Below are positions 1-8,665 of a stretch of 43,930 bases of DNA, one piece after another. Below the pieces are notes generated by a model. That model was not told the origin of the DNA and made no database searches. It was given only the letters and a program-made list of their open reading frames with translations. The position numbers and the translations under genes were made by a program. This DNA comes from JAVBMO01 sp031552355 (GTDB taxonomy: Bacteria > Bacteroidota > Bacteroidia > Bacteroidales > P3), in contig JAVBMO010000069.1 in NCBI GenBank assembly GCA_031552355.1, positions 1 to 43,930 of the forward strand, in the 5' to 3' direction. Each line of letters opens with the position of its first letter. Positions within the stretch are counted from its first letter, which is position 1.

Positions 1-231
1 TTGATTGTGAATACCACGCCTTTGGGGATGTTTCCTAAAACGGAAGAATGCCCGCCAATTCCTTATCAATATTTAACTTCAACACATCTTTGCTACGACC
101 TTGTTTACAACCCTTTGGAAACGCTTTTCCTGAAAAAAGCCAAACAACAAGGCGCAGATATTAAAAACGGGTTGGAAATGCTGCACCTGCAAGCCGACGC
201 TGCTTGGGAAATTTATTTAATTGAAAATTGA
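1..231 (+). CDS. aroE: Shikimate dehydrogenase, C-terminal fragment
   Basis: This is the last 76 codons of a gene that begins before the window. Shikimate dehydrogenase reduces 3-dehydroshikimate with NADPH in the cytoplasmic shikimate pathway to aromatic amino acids. The fragment keeps the family's NTTPLGM segment, where many members read NATPLG, then DLVYNPLETLFLKKA and the C-terminal NGLEMLHLQADAAWEIY stretch that packs near the active site. The reading frame is open from base 1 and stops at TGA 229-231. The first codon TTG is only the window edge and not a real start. Family assignment is secure from these motifs; nothing can be said of its promoter or upstream neighbours. Confidence 0.93.
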   Translation: MIVNTTPLGMFPKTEECPPIPYQYLTSTHLCYDLVYNPLETLFLKKAKQQGADIKNGLEMLHLQADAAWEIYLIEN

Positions 232-361
232 GAATTGAAAGTGGAGAATTAAACAGCCTTTCAATTTGAAAATAAGAAAATAAAAGGCATAAAACCTTTG
301 TGTTCTTTGTGAAATCCCTTTGATCTCTTTGCGGTTTCTCTGTGTAATTGAAAGTGGAAAT

Positions 362-425
362 GTTTGGCTAAAGCCGTTTAGTTCGGTTTATATTTTAGCC
401 CGTTGCTTAAAAGCAACGGCAATGA
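362..425. repeat. Dispersed hairpin repeat, copy 1
   Basis: The segment starts with the palindrome-like ggctaaagcc and contains a perfect hairpin at 400-419 (arms ccgttgct and agcaacgg, 4-nt loop), followed by caatga. The same order of elements occurs at 2886-2946, with ggctaaagccg and then ccgttgcttaaaagcaaggg and caatga. This is therefore a dispersed intergenic repeat with at least two copies in the window. Its function is unknown; it could act as a transcript-end structure or be a REP-like element. Confidence 0.6.
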
Positions 426-577
426 ATGATGTTGTTTCTAAATTTAAAACAGTTACTAAGATTATTTGATAGTACGGGTTGGAAGTTTGATAATACGGTA
501 AGAGACTGTATGAAAATTATTGCCATCTGCTTTAACTGACGGATTTTTTGAGTTATGAACAACATTTTTGGGGCTTT

Positions 578-806
578 AGAGGTTGTCTAAATTTTCCTGA
601 AATAAACACAAATGAAAAAGATGCCGCAACTACGTTGCTTTTAAATCAATACATTCATATTCTACAAAGATGTCGCCACGCTGTGGCTTAAAAGCGGCAG
701 AGCCGCGTAATCTTTGTAGCAAATCATAAAATCTACATTTATCAAAGCCACATAGCGGCGATATCTTGAAATATATAAATTGCATAACGAAATTTAAACA
801 ACCTCT
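578..806. mobile_element. MITE-like element with 17-bp inverted ends
   Basis: Positions 578-594 (agaggttgtctaaattt) and 790-806 (aaatttaaacaacctct) are inverted copies with one mismatch, and the match continues outward into gctt/aagc with one length difference. The 229-bp interval carries nested inverted repeats: 662-671 with 710-719 (perfect), and 669-689 with 745-765 (imperfect). There is no transposase and no clear target duplication. This fits a short non-autonomous element mobilised by a transposase elsewhere, but mobility is an inference. Confidence 0.5.
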
Positions 807-848
807 AAGCGAAGTGCAACTTGTGGGTTAGCCACCAACGCGGGGTTA

Positions 849-896
849 TTGCCTGAAAGGCAAGACTGACAAGAATACGTCTTGCCTTACAGGCAA
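849..896. repeat. Long hairpin of 18-bp arms
   Basis: Arms 849-866 and 879-896 pair over 18 positions with one mismatch around a 12-nt loop. Both arms contain the ggcaagac/gtcttgcc core. There is no U-run directly after it, so it is not a classic terminator on either strand. It may belong to the same class of intergenic structured repeats as its neighbours. Confidence 0.55.
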
Positions 897-1206
897 CAAT
901 TAATTCTATTTTAGCGACCTACGGTTGAAAATTAGGCTTTTCAAGCCTTTGAAAATATTTTTGTTATGTACTAATTCCAAATTTAGTAAATGTGTTCTTT
1001 CGTAAGTCTCCTTTGATGGCCTTTGTAATAAAACTTTTGATTTTTTGAATAGCCGTATTCTAAAATCATATACATATATATGTATAGTGAAATAACAGTA
1101 GAATGCAACAAAATGATAGAACAGTGCCAAATCCCTTTATTAACATTGGCTTAAAGAATTTGTAGTACAAAAAATTTCTTCACATTGCCCACTGTAAATT
1201 TTAACA

Positions 1207-1238
1207 TTTGTTTTTTTAGGAAAAATATTATAATTTTG
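1207..1238 (+). promoter_or_regulatory. Bacteroidota-type promoter, copy A
   Basis: A -33 TTTG at 1207-1210 and a -7 TAATTTTG at 1231-1238 are separated by 20 nt, matching the TTTG/TAnnTTTG consensus of the primary sigma factor in this phylum. The promoter and about 40 bases after it closely resemble the region before the gene at 15417. If active, it would give a leader of about 450 nt, including the AC tract, ahead of the HU-like gene at 1691. Confidence 0.55.
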
Positions 1239-1364
1239 TGCCATGTTAGAAATCCAAACCAAACATAATTTTCTATCCTTGGCTTTCAATTTTTCTATGT
1301 TGAAAAATATTGCTGATTTTAGCATTTTTTCACTAAAGAAATTTGGCGGTTTGGAATATTTTAC

Positions 1365-1399
<35 letters not shown>

Positions 1400-1690
1400 G
1401 CGACCGGTGCTCGCGCGCGTCAAGTTAGCCTTTTTCAGGCAATTAAAAAAACTTCCTCTACTTTTTTTGCATTATTTTCGTTCTGCCTCAGGATGCAAAA
1501 TACTGCTGACTTTTCTATTTATTCAGCATTTGTTTTCCTTAACAAAAGGCACGGTCAAAGGCACGGTCAAAGGCATAAGGGTTAAAGGCTTTGGCAGCGA
1601 AGCCTTTTCCTTGGCCGTGTTTTTTGCCTTGTATTCATCAACAAATAATCGAAATCTAATAACCAGTTCAACACTTAAACATTAAACATC

Positions 1691-2398
1691 ATGTTAGATT
1701 ACACTTTAGTAGAAAATCTACTGACCCCGGCACCGGACGACTACATGGCTCAGCCTGTGAATGTGCGTTCTTATACCAACGAAGAAATTGCCGAGCGCAT
1801 TTTGAAGCTTGGCGCAGGTTTAACCAAATCCGATGTTTTGTCGGTGCTCGAAGCCTATGGCGAAGTAATTGCCAATATAGTGGCCGATGGTGGCGCAATA
1901 AACACCACGCTTTTTAATGCACACCCAAGTGTAGCAGGTGTTTTTGAAGGTGCAATGGATAATTTCGATTCTAAACGCCACCGTGTGAAACTGAACCTTT
2001 CGCAAGGTGTTTTGCTGCGCGATGCTTTGGCAAAAGTAAAAACCCAAAAGGTGCAGGTAGCCGAACCTCTGCCTTGCATTTTGGAAGTAAAAGACATTGT
2101 GAGCGGCGTGGTAAATGAAATGCTGACTCCCGGCGGAGTAATACAGATTACAGGCAGCCGCCTGAAGTTTTTACCCGAACAAGCCGATAACGGCATTTTC
2201 CTGATTCACCAAGATAGTAATACTCATTTCCAAGTCTCTGTAATTGCGGACAACAAACCCGCACGCTTGATTGCCATGCTCCCAATAGGCCTTGCGGCAG
2301 GAAGTTATACTTTGGAAGTTCGTACAAGCTATTCTACGGCAGGAAAACCTGCAAAAACTCTGAAAACAGGACAGTTTCACAAGCCTTTGACTGTATAG
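1691..2398 (+). CDS. HU-like DNA-binding protein with C-terminal DUF4469 domain
   Basis: A 235-aa protein without signal peptide or membrane segment. Residues 1 to about 115 resemble the IHF/HU-like DNA-binding fold seen in Bacteroidota, with the ERILKLGAGLTKSDVLSVLEAY helix region and a basic DSKRHRVKLNLS segment. Residues about 120-235 match the DUF4469 pattern, with VNEMLTPGGVIQITGSRLKF, IHQD and a final LEVRTSYS segment predicted to form an Ig-like beta domain. The family is presumed to bind DNA as nucleoid or regulatory protein, but no precise role is known. The start ATG follows an A-rich leader. It stands alone, between two repeat-rich gaps. Assignment rests on remembered family pattern and is fairly sure. 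Confidence 0.8.
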   Translation: MLDYTLVENLLTPAPDDYMAQPVNVRSYTNEEIAERILKLGAGLTKSDVLSVLEAYGEVIANIVADGGAINTTLFNAHPSVAGVFEGAMDNFDSKRHRVKLNLSQGVLLRDALAKVKTQKVQVAEPLPCILEVKDIVSGVVNEMLTPGGVIQITGSRLKFLPEQADNGIFLIHQDSNTHFQVSVIADNKPARLIAMLPIGLAAGSYTLEVRTSYSTAGKPAKTLKTGQFHKPLTV

Positions 2399-2406
2399 CA
2401 TTCCTA

Positions 2407-2475
2407 TAACGAGGCTTAGAGACTCCTTCTAACTACCGTTAGATGTTCTTTCTAACGATGCTTAGAGGGAGTTTC
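2407..2475. repeat. Three tandem 23-bp degenerate units
   Basis: Units 2407-2429, 2430-2452 and 2453-2475 each begin with taac, carry ttaga near the middle and end with ttc. Units 1 and 3 are nearly identical over their first 15 bases (taacgaggcttagag and taacgatgcttagag). Each unit has a ctaa...ttag inverted symmetry, so each could form a small hairpin. They lie just after the stop codon of the HU-like gene. No spacers are present, so this is not CRISPR. Confidence 0.7.
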
Positions 2476-2520
2476 TACAATAAGAGGCGATAAAACGTCT
2501 CCGTTGAACTTGCTAAGTTT

Positions 2521-2629
2521 AATTTATCAAACATAGGCTTTGCCTGTAAAACGCTGACTAGTTCTAAAGGAAAACAGCCATTTACAAGGGCTAAAATGTA
2601 AAAGGCTATTCCCAAATCAGGAATTTGGG
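2521..2629. repeat. Dispersed intergenic repeat, copy 1 of 2
   Basis: It shares with 8881-9005 an ordered series of blocks: aatttat, taggctttgcct, cgctgac/cgctgaac, gttctaaag/ttctaaagaaaa, cagccatttacaaggg, aaaatgtaaa and ggaatttggg. Copy 2 has a short insertion relative to this one. Both copies lie upstream of genes of the T9SS/lipoprotein cluster. Confidence 0.75.
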
Positions 2630-2805
2630 TATGTTTAAAACGGAAATACATTTCTGCTTAACAGAGGTAAAAGTGGCTATTATTGAAGAGAGTTAAGAAC
2701 TGAAGGATTGAGGGACTGAAGGATTGAAAAGACGAAAGCATCGCACAGCACGGTAAACTAACTGTCTCGGGCAGAGTTTTAAGTTGTTTTGAATAATGAG
2801 TGATT

Positions 2806-2946
2806 TCATTGCCGTCGTGCTTTAGCCGACGGTATCAAAAGATGAAATTCTATTTTCGGCTTTAGCCTAAATTGTAAAACAGATTTGGCTAAAGCCGGAT
2901 AGTCTCTAGCTCATTTGAATCCGTTGCTTAAAAGCAAGGGCAATGA
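2806..2946. repeat. Long imperfect inverted repeat, hairpin family copy 2
   Basis: The outer arms are 2806-2832 (tcattgccgtc...) and 2921-2946 (...gggcaatga). The inner arms 2857-2867 (cggctttagcc) and 2887-2897 (ggctaaagccg) are a perfect 11-bp pair 19 nt apart. The right half repeats the element at 362-425. It may be a full-length copy of an intergenic structured element of which 362-425 is half. Confidence 0.65.
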
Positions 2947-3334
2947 GGGAACCCTGTTCTTCAGGGGGCTTTAAAAGTTTTGAAAACAGGTGGGGAAGTA
3001 GAAAACTAATGAAGAATGAATAATGGGCAAGCGGATTAATTTGAAAGGGAAATGCTTTACACCTTACAAATCTTTTATCCAAATAATAAATATAAAAAAT
3101 AAAGCAGGCAAACAATGTAAACAAAAAATCTAAAGAAGAAAACCTGAGCGTGAAACAGATTTTAAAGAAGTTCAATGGATTAAGACATTTTTTTGTACCG
3201 GCATTAGATGTAGTTACATGGTGCATGGCAAAACTATTGAAATTTCTTTTTAAGCTGTTAAGCCCTGTGGGCTCACAAATGTCTTCTTTAGTAAGGAAAA
3301 TAGAAAAACCAAATAACCCCAAAAACAAAAAACA

Positions 3335-6300
3335 ATGAAACAGAAAAATTACAAATTGCGAAGCAGGAATATCCTGAAAAGCTTAGCGCTTTTTTGCCTT
3401 TGCTTCTTTTTTGCCTTTACGGCAAAATCTCAAACCGATTGTTATTCGGCCATAAGCCTTTCGGGGGCTACGCCGGACATTACAGCAAACCATTCCGGTT
3501 TATCGAGCGTTTATGTCTGGTATACGTTTACTCCGGCAAGCGGGCAAAGCGGTGTTTATACAGCAAGCACCTGTGGAAAAACAACCTACGACACAGAAAT
3601 AATCATCTATGAAGGGACTTCTTGTGGTGATTTCGTAGAAAGAGCCTATTCCGCCGATGCCGGTTGTAACGATGGAAGTCATCAAAGTAAAGCTTCTTTT
3701 TTTGCTGAAGAAGGCAAAACCTATTATTTTAAATGGTGGAACCGTTCAGGGCAGTATAACTATGAATGGGATTTAACAGTCACAGGTGTATCTATAGGTG
3801 GCGATTCCTGTTCAAGAGCCTTGCCATTGGCCGGCCCTTCCGAAGATCTTTGCGCTTATTTTTCAGGAGATGGTCAAACCCAGCAATGGTATAGCTTCAC
3901 CCCCACAGAAAAAGGTCTCTATAAAGTAAGCAATTGTGGAAATAGTATCAGTCCCCCTTTTCTTTTAACTCTGGTTATCTCTGAAGGAACATGCGATTCG
4001 AAAACAATAATTAAAGAAGGAACAACATGTAGTAATGGAAATACAGCTATATTTACAGCCGAAGCAGGTACAACCTATCTTATTGCCTGGTGGGGGTATA
4101 CTGAATTCTTTTATTGGAGTTTAAGCGAAGTGAACTCTACCGGATTGTTTTGCGAAAAAGCGATAGTAATTACAGAGCCTTCTGATAATATTTTCGCCAA
4201 TTGTACACCATCCAATTCTGAACAATGGTATAGTTTTACCCCTTCGGAAAGCGGAACCTACAGGGCCAGTAATTGCGCAAGCAGCAGTAATTCTTCTTCT
4301 TATTTATATATTAATGCCGGAACATGCGATGCACAAACACAAATTGCAGAAGGGCAGAGATGTGACTATTCTTCTGATAAAAAAACAGCTACCTTTGCGG
4401 CCCAGGCAGGAACCACATACTATATTCTTTGGAATTCGAACGATCCTTTTAACTGGAGTTTAAGTAAAGTGGATTCCACAGGATTGTCTTGCCAAAAATC
4501 GATAGTAATTACAGAGCCTTCTGATAATATTACCGCTAATTGTACGTCATTCGGCTCCAGTCAATGGTATAGTTTTACCCCTTCGGAAAGCGGAACCTAC
4601 AGGGCAAGCAATTGCGCAAGCAGCAGTAATTCTTCTTCTTATTTATATATTAATGCCGGAACATGTGGGGCACAAACACAAATTGCAGAAGGGCAGAGCT
4701 GTGACTATTCTTATAATACAGAAACAGCTACCTTTACAGCCCAGGCAGGAACCACATACTATATTCACTGGAATTCGTACAATCCTTTTAACTGGAGTTT
4801 AAGTAAAGTGGATCCCACAGGATTGTATTGCGAAACTCCTATAGAGATTACAGAACTTTCTGACAGTATTCCAGCACCTCACTCCACCAAAGAAACTAAC
4901 TATATTTGGTACCATTATACACCCACAAGCGCGGGATATTATACCATTGTTAATAATACTGACAACTCTTCACTCTATTTCTATACAGGAAATTGTGATC
5001 ATTTATCTGATTTGGGTTCAATTTCGTACTATTCTTCTGATCGTAAATCCACCTTTTACCTTGCGGCGAATCAATCTTTTTATGTGAAAAGCGAAAACTA
5101 CAACTATTATTCAAGAACGGATTCCCAATGGGAATTCCGCAGGGAGAATGATCCTGTCGGCCTGCTTTGCGAAATAGCGATTGATTGTGGTGTGGCTAAT
5201 AATATTGCTGCCAATTTTGCTACTAAAAAAACACAATCGCTTTGGTATAAATTCGCTCCCACCGAAACCGGAGTTTATACCCTAAATGCTAACAGACAAA
5301 ACTATTTTTATGTTTCCGAAGGCAGTTGTACAGATAAGAGGTTTGTTACCAATGGAGATTCATTGGTTTCTTTTACCGGAGAAAGCGGAAAAACTTATTA
5401 TATAGAGTTTTTCCAAGCTAAGCCCCAAGCTCAAAATATTCAATGGAATCTGCAAAAAGAAACAACATCGCAACAGGGATGGGTATGCGAAAACCCTATA
5501 GTGCTTACCAATACCTCGGAAGACGTTTTGGCCAACCATGCAGGATTAAAGCGGACGGCTATCTGGTATAGCTTTACACCTACAGCCACACAAACAGGGA
5601 TCTATAAATTCACTACCTGCGGAAAAACAACAGAAAGCGTTTATTTTGAAGTATATGATGGCAATTGCGCCAGCAAAAACGGTATAGATTATTTTGACTC
5701 GTACCAATGTTCAAGTTCCTCCCGGAAATTTGGAAGTTTTAGGGCAGAAGCCGGAAAAACCTATTATTTCTTAGCCTTTACATACGGAAACATGAACAAC
5801 TACAATTGGTCTTTTACCCAAATGGATACCACCGGCCGCGACTGCGCAGCGCCGATTGTGCTGACAGATGTTCAAAACGATATAGCAGTGCCACATGCCG
5901 AAAAGGAAAGCGCGAATCTTTGGTACGCTTTTACTCCTAAAAGCAGTGGGTATTACCAGGCAAGCAATATTGGAAAAGTTTCGGGCAACTATTATTCTGC
6001 ACGCTCCCTGAATATTTATGCCGGTTCCTGCAATAATAGGATTTCCATAGGAGAATTAAAGCAGTCTTATTCAAACGGCCAATCCGATTTCTTTTATGCC
6101 GAAGCCGGAAAAACCTATTATATTAACTGGTATTTGGATCTTACTTATTATGATTATAATTATACTTATACATGGGATTTGAAAGCTGTTAATCCGGAAG
6201 GTTTAAGCTGCAAAAACCCTATAGTGTTAAGCGGAGTGTCCGAAAATATCCTTGCCGACCATTCAGGCAAGAATACAGAAACCTTATATTACAGCTTTAC

Positions 6301-8665
6301 CCCCACGGAATCGGGAGTTTATACAGCAAGTTCCTGCGGAAAAACAACAGAGGATACTTATCTGGAAATTTCTAAAGGGAGCTGCGGAAATGATATTATT
6401 GGTTCTTCTGATTATAATTGTAACCAACAAAGCCTATATAGCTTTTATGCAGAGGCAGGCACAACCTACCAATTAATCTGGGCGAATCATCGTAATTTAA
6501 ACAGCTACAGTTGGGACTTGTCAAAAGAAGCCAATACTGCAGGGCTCTATTGCCAAAATGCTATCCCATTGTCTGATACGTCAAGCAATATAATGGTAGA
6601 GAAGTCAACTATACGCGATTCATATTGCTGGTATGCTTTTACTCCTAAAAAATCAGCATATTATGGCACTAATATGCCGTATGCATTGATTTATAAAAAT
6701 TGCGGTGATTTGAATCCAATGCCATCTCCCAATGCTTTTTATGGCGAAGCAGGCACCATTTATTATATTCGTTTAAACGCTTCTACCTTCTATACTTATA
6801 CATGGCAACTTTATGAGGCAAGCAAGCCCTCTTCGTTCATAGCTTTCCGTATAGTGGATTATTATGGGTATGATTATTCTTCTTTTGATTTTGATTCATG
6901 GGATCTGATTCATAATTACTCAGCATCCTTATATATTGAATCCACTCCCTCCGGAAGTTCTTATAAAAGCCTGTCGTGGGAGAGTTTAAACCCTGCTGTT
7001 GCCACTGTAAACAATGGCGTGGTTAGCCCTGTTTCAGCCGGATCCACCTATGTAGTGGCGACTATGGTTACCGAGAATGCGGTATTAAAAGATTCCTGCC
7101 TGATATCGGTTTCTTCCGAAAACCTGACAAGCCTCAGCATTTCCAACAAAACGCTTGCCTTAACAGAAGGAAAAACCTCATTGCTTACAGCCACTATTTT
7201 ACCAACAAATGTAGGTGATGATTCCAAAACTGTAACATGGCAAAGTACAAATAACGCTATAGCCACCATAACCAATGGCGTGGTAGTAGCGCTAAAAGAA
7301 GGAACCGCGAAAATAATGGTTACGGCTAATAGTAATAAGAATTTGAAAGACAGTTGTGTGGTAACCGTAACCAAAAGCAGTGTTAATATCCCGGTAACAG
7401 GTGTTGGCGTATCGCCCAAAACCATGTCGATGAACGTAAATGCTGAATATACAATTACCGCGGCAGTGATGCCTTTTAATGCCAGCAACAAAACGGTTAC
7501 ATGGGCAAGCGATAACCAGTCTGTAGCCACTGTGGATGCGGCAGGAAAAGTAAGTGCGAAAAGCAAAGGAACAGCCCGTATTATTGCCACCACACAAGAG
7601 GGGAATTTCAAAGACACTTGCATGCTTACAGTTGGCCAGCCTGCCACAGGCATCAGCTTGAAAAAAGCGACGACTATTCTTATAGGAAATCAGGAACAAT
7701 TGGTAGCTAATCTGTTACCTACCAATGCAGACAATACTTATGTGTATTGGTATTCTAATAATTCTACTGTAGCGGATGTTAATTCTACCGGTTTGATTAC
7801 AGCTACGGGCATAGGGACAGCCCTTATTTATGCAGAAATTAGTGTAAATGGCTCATGGGTTTATGATACCTGCAAAGTAACGGTTGCCAATACAGCCGTT
7901 GCGGTAAGCGGAGTAAGTCTGAATAAAACAAACCTTTCTTTAAAAGCTACCCAGGAAGAACAGCTTACGGCAAGCATTACACCGGAGACTGCCACGAACC
8001 AAAATATAAGGTGGAGCAGCAGCGATACCAATATTGTAAGGGTTAGAAATGGACATTTATATGCAAAAGTCAAAGGAATAGTCACCATTACAGTCACCAC
8101 AGAGGATGGTAACAAAACAGCCTCTTGTGTGGTAACGGTAATACAGCCAGTAACAAATGTTACTTTATCACCTCAAACGCTTAGCTTAGCCGAAGGTGAA
8201 ACAGGATCACTTGTTGCTAATGTCCTTCCTGCCAATGCGGACAATAAAAATATAAGCTGGAGTAGCAGCGATACCAATATTGCAAAAGTAAATTCATCAG
8301 GGAATATAACAGCTATCAAAGAAGGAACGGCAACCATAACCGTAACTACAGCAGATGGTGGCTACACGGCAACATGTGTTGTTACTGTAAGCCCAACCAC
8401 CGGTATAGAAGAAGCGGAGGCTGAAGAAGCCACTTTTGTAGTGTATCCGAACCCGGTTATTAATGGACAATTGACAATTGAAACAGGCCCCCAAACCCCC
8501 AAAGGGGGCATTAAAGACGGCATCCAACTTTTTGACCTTGTGGGTAAATTGGTAGGCTCTTTTGCCATTACCGGCGAAAAAACCGAAATCAACATCGGCC
8601 ATTTGCCGAGTGGAACGTATGTGGTGAAAGTGGGAACAGAAACCGTAAAAGTCATCAAACGATGA
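3335..8665 (+). CDS. Giant T9SS-secreted repeat protein, PPC-like plus Ig-like domains
   Basis: A 1776-aa exported protein. A signal peptide (about 1-33, ending FTAKSQ) is followed by ten repeats of about 100-120 aa, starting near residues 35, 157, 272, 385, 498, 611, 717, 836, 958 and 1072. Each opens with a Cys and has WYxFTP, xSxCGK and AEAGKTYY motifs, like pre-peptidase C-terminal (PPC) domains. Six Big_2 Ig-like domains follow (about 1165-1686, the first divergent), then a type A T9SS sorting domain (about 1700-1776; VVYPNP, LPSGTYVVKV). Family knowledge suggests outer-membrane passage through T9SS and cell-surface or extracellular display, perhaps as an adhesin or matrix protein. No catalytic motif is visible. 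Repeats 3 and 4 are nearly identical. A perfect hairpin lies downstream. A paralogue is at 9973. Confidence 0.92.
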   Translation: MKQKNYKLRSRNILKSLALFCLCFFFAFTAKSQTDCYSAISLSGATPDITANHSGLSSVYVWYTFTPASGQSGVYTASTCGKTTYDTEIIIYEGTSCGDFVERAYSADAGCNDGSHQSKASFFAEEGKTYYFKWWNRSGQYNYEWDLTVTGVSIGGDSCSRALPLAGPSEDLCAYFSGDGQTQQWYSFTPTEKGLYKVSNCGNSISPPFLLTLVISEGTCDSKTIIKEGTTCSNGNTAIFTAEAGTTYLIAWWGYTEFFYWSLSEVNSTGLFCEKAIVITEPSDNIFANCTPSNSEQWYSFTPSESGTYRASNCASSSNSSSYLYINAGTCDAQTQIAEGQRCDYSSDKKTATFAAQAGTTYYILWNSNDPFNWSLSKVDSTGLSCQKSIVITEPSDNITANCTSFGSSQWYSFTPSESGTYRASNCASSSNSSSYLYINAGTCGAQTQIAEGQSCDYSYNTETATFTAQAGTTYYIHWNSYNPFNWSLSKVDPTGLYCETPIEITELSDSIPAPHSTKETNYIWYHYTPTSAGYYTIVNNTDNSSLYFYTGNCDHLSDLGSISYYSSDRKSTFYLAANQSFYVKSENYNYYSRTDSQWEFRRENDPVGLLCEIAIDCGVANNIAANFATKKTQSLWYKFAPTETGVYTLNANRQNYFYVSEGSCTDKRFVTNGDSLVSFTGESGKTYYIEFFQAKPQAQNIQWNLQKETTSQQGWVCENPIVLTNTSEDVLANHAGLKRTAIWYSFTPTATQTGIYKFTTCGKTTESVYFEVYDGNCASKNGIDYFDSYQCSSSSRKFGSFRAEAGKTYYFLAFTYGNMNNYNWSFTQMDTTGRDCAAPIVLTDVQNDIAVPHAEKESANLWYAFTPKSSGYYQASNIGKVSGNYYSARSLNIYAGSCNNRISIGELKQSYSNGQSDFFYAEAGKTYYINWYLDLTYYDYNYTYTWDLKAVNPEGLSCKNPIVLSGVSENILADHSGKNTETLYYSFTPTESGVYTASSCGKTTEDTYLEISKGSCGNDIIGSSDYNCNQQSLYSFYAEAGTTYQLIWANHRNLNSYSWDLSKEANTAGLYCQNAIPLSDTSSNIMVEKSTIRDSYCWYAFTPKKSAYYGTNMPYALIYKNCGDLNPMPSPNAFYGEAGTIYYIRLNASTFYTYTWQLYEASKPSSFIAFRIVDYYGYDYSSFDFDSWDLIHNYSASLYIESTPSGSSYKSLSWESLNPAVATVNNGVVSPVSAGSTYVVATMVTENAVLKDSCLISVSSENLTSLSISNKTLALTEGKTSLLTATILPTNVGDDSKTVTWQSTNNAIATITNGVVVALKEGTAKIMVTANSNKNLKDSCVVTVTKSSVNIPVTGVGVSPKTMSMNVNAEYTITAAVMPFNASNKTVTWASDNQSVATVDAAGKVSAKSKGTARIIATTQEGNFKDTCMLTVGQPATGISLKKATTILIGNQEQLVANLLPTNADNTYVYWYSNNSTVADVNSTGLITATGIGTALIYAEISVNGSWVYDTCKVTVANTAVAVSGVSLNKTNLSLKATQEEQLTASITPETATNQNIRWSSSDTNIVRVRNGHLYAKVKGIVTITVTTEDGNKTASCVVTVIQPVTNVTLSPQTLSLAEGETGSLVANVLPANADNKNISWSSSDTNIAKVNSSGNITAIKEGTATITVTTADGGYTATCVVTVSPTTGIEEAEAEEATFVVYPNPVINGQLTIETGPQTPKGGIKDGIQLFDLVGKLVGSFAITGEKTEINIGHLPSGTYVVKVGTETVKVIKR
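4161..4838 (+). repeat. 339-bp in-frame tandem duplication within the giant gene
   Basis: Bases 4161-4499 and 4500-4838 are near-identical copies with a period of 339 bp (113 codons), covering repeat domains 3 and 4. Long runs are identical, including synonymous positions. The neighbouring repeats differ widely at DNA level, so this duplication is recent. Confidence 0.85.

Larger units (their letters stand above)
2399..3334. other. Repeat-rich intergenic region before the first giant gene
   Basis: The 936-bp gap contains three 23-bp tandem units (2407-2475), a dispersed repeat shared with 8881-9005 (2521-2629), two 13-bp direct repeats actgaaggattga with 16-bp period (2699-2711, 2715-2727), and a long imperfect hairpin repeat (2806-2946). 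A 62-codon frame starting with GTG at 3150 ends at 3338, its stop overlapping the ATG of the giant gene. It has a basic, hydrophobic composition and no family resemblance, so it is not called as a gene. I see no good TAnnTTTG promoter. Confidence 0.65.

Noticed and set aside
906..1130. A 74-codon minus-strand frame
   Set aside because: It lies in AT-rich repeat DNA, has no family pattern and no start signals.
2407..2475. CRISPR array
   Set aside because: The 23-bp units abut directly with no spacers, and no cas genes are present in the window.
7048..7653. A 201-codon minus-strand frame opposite the first giant gene
   Set aside because: It lies antisense to repetitive Ig-domain coding DNA, whose Thr/Val-rich codons produce open antisense frames with hydrophobic text. 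The sense frame is clearly the real one.
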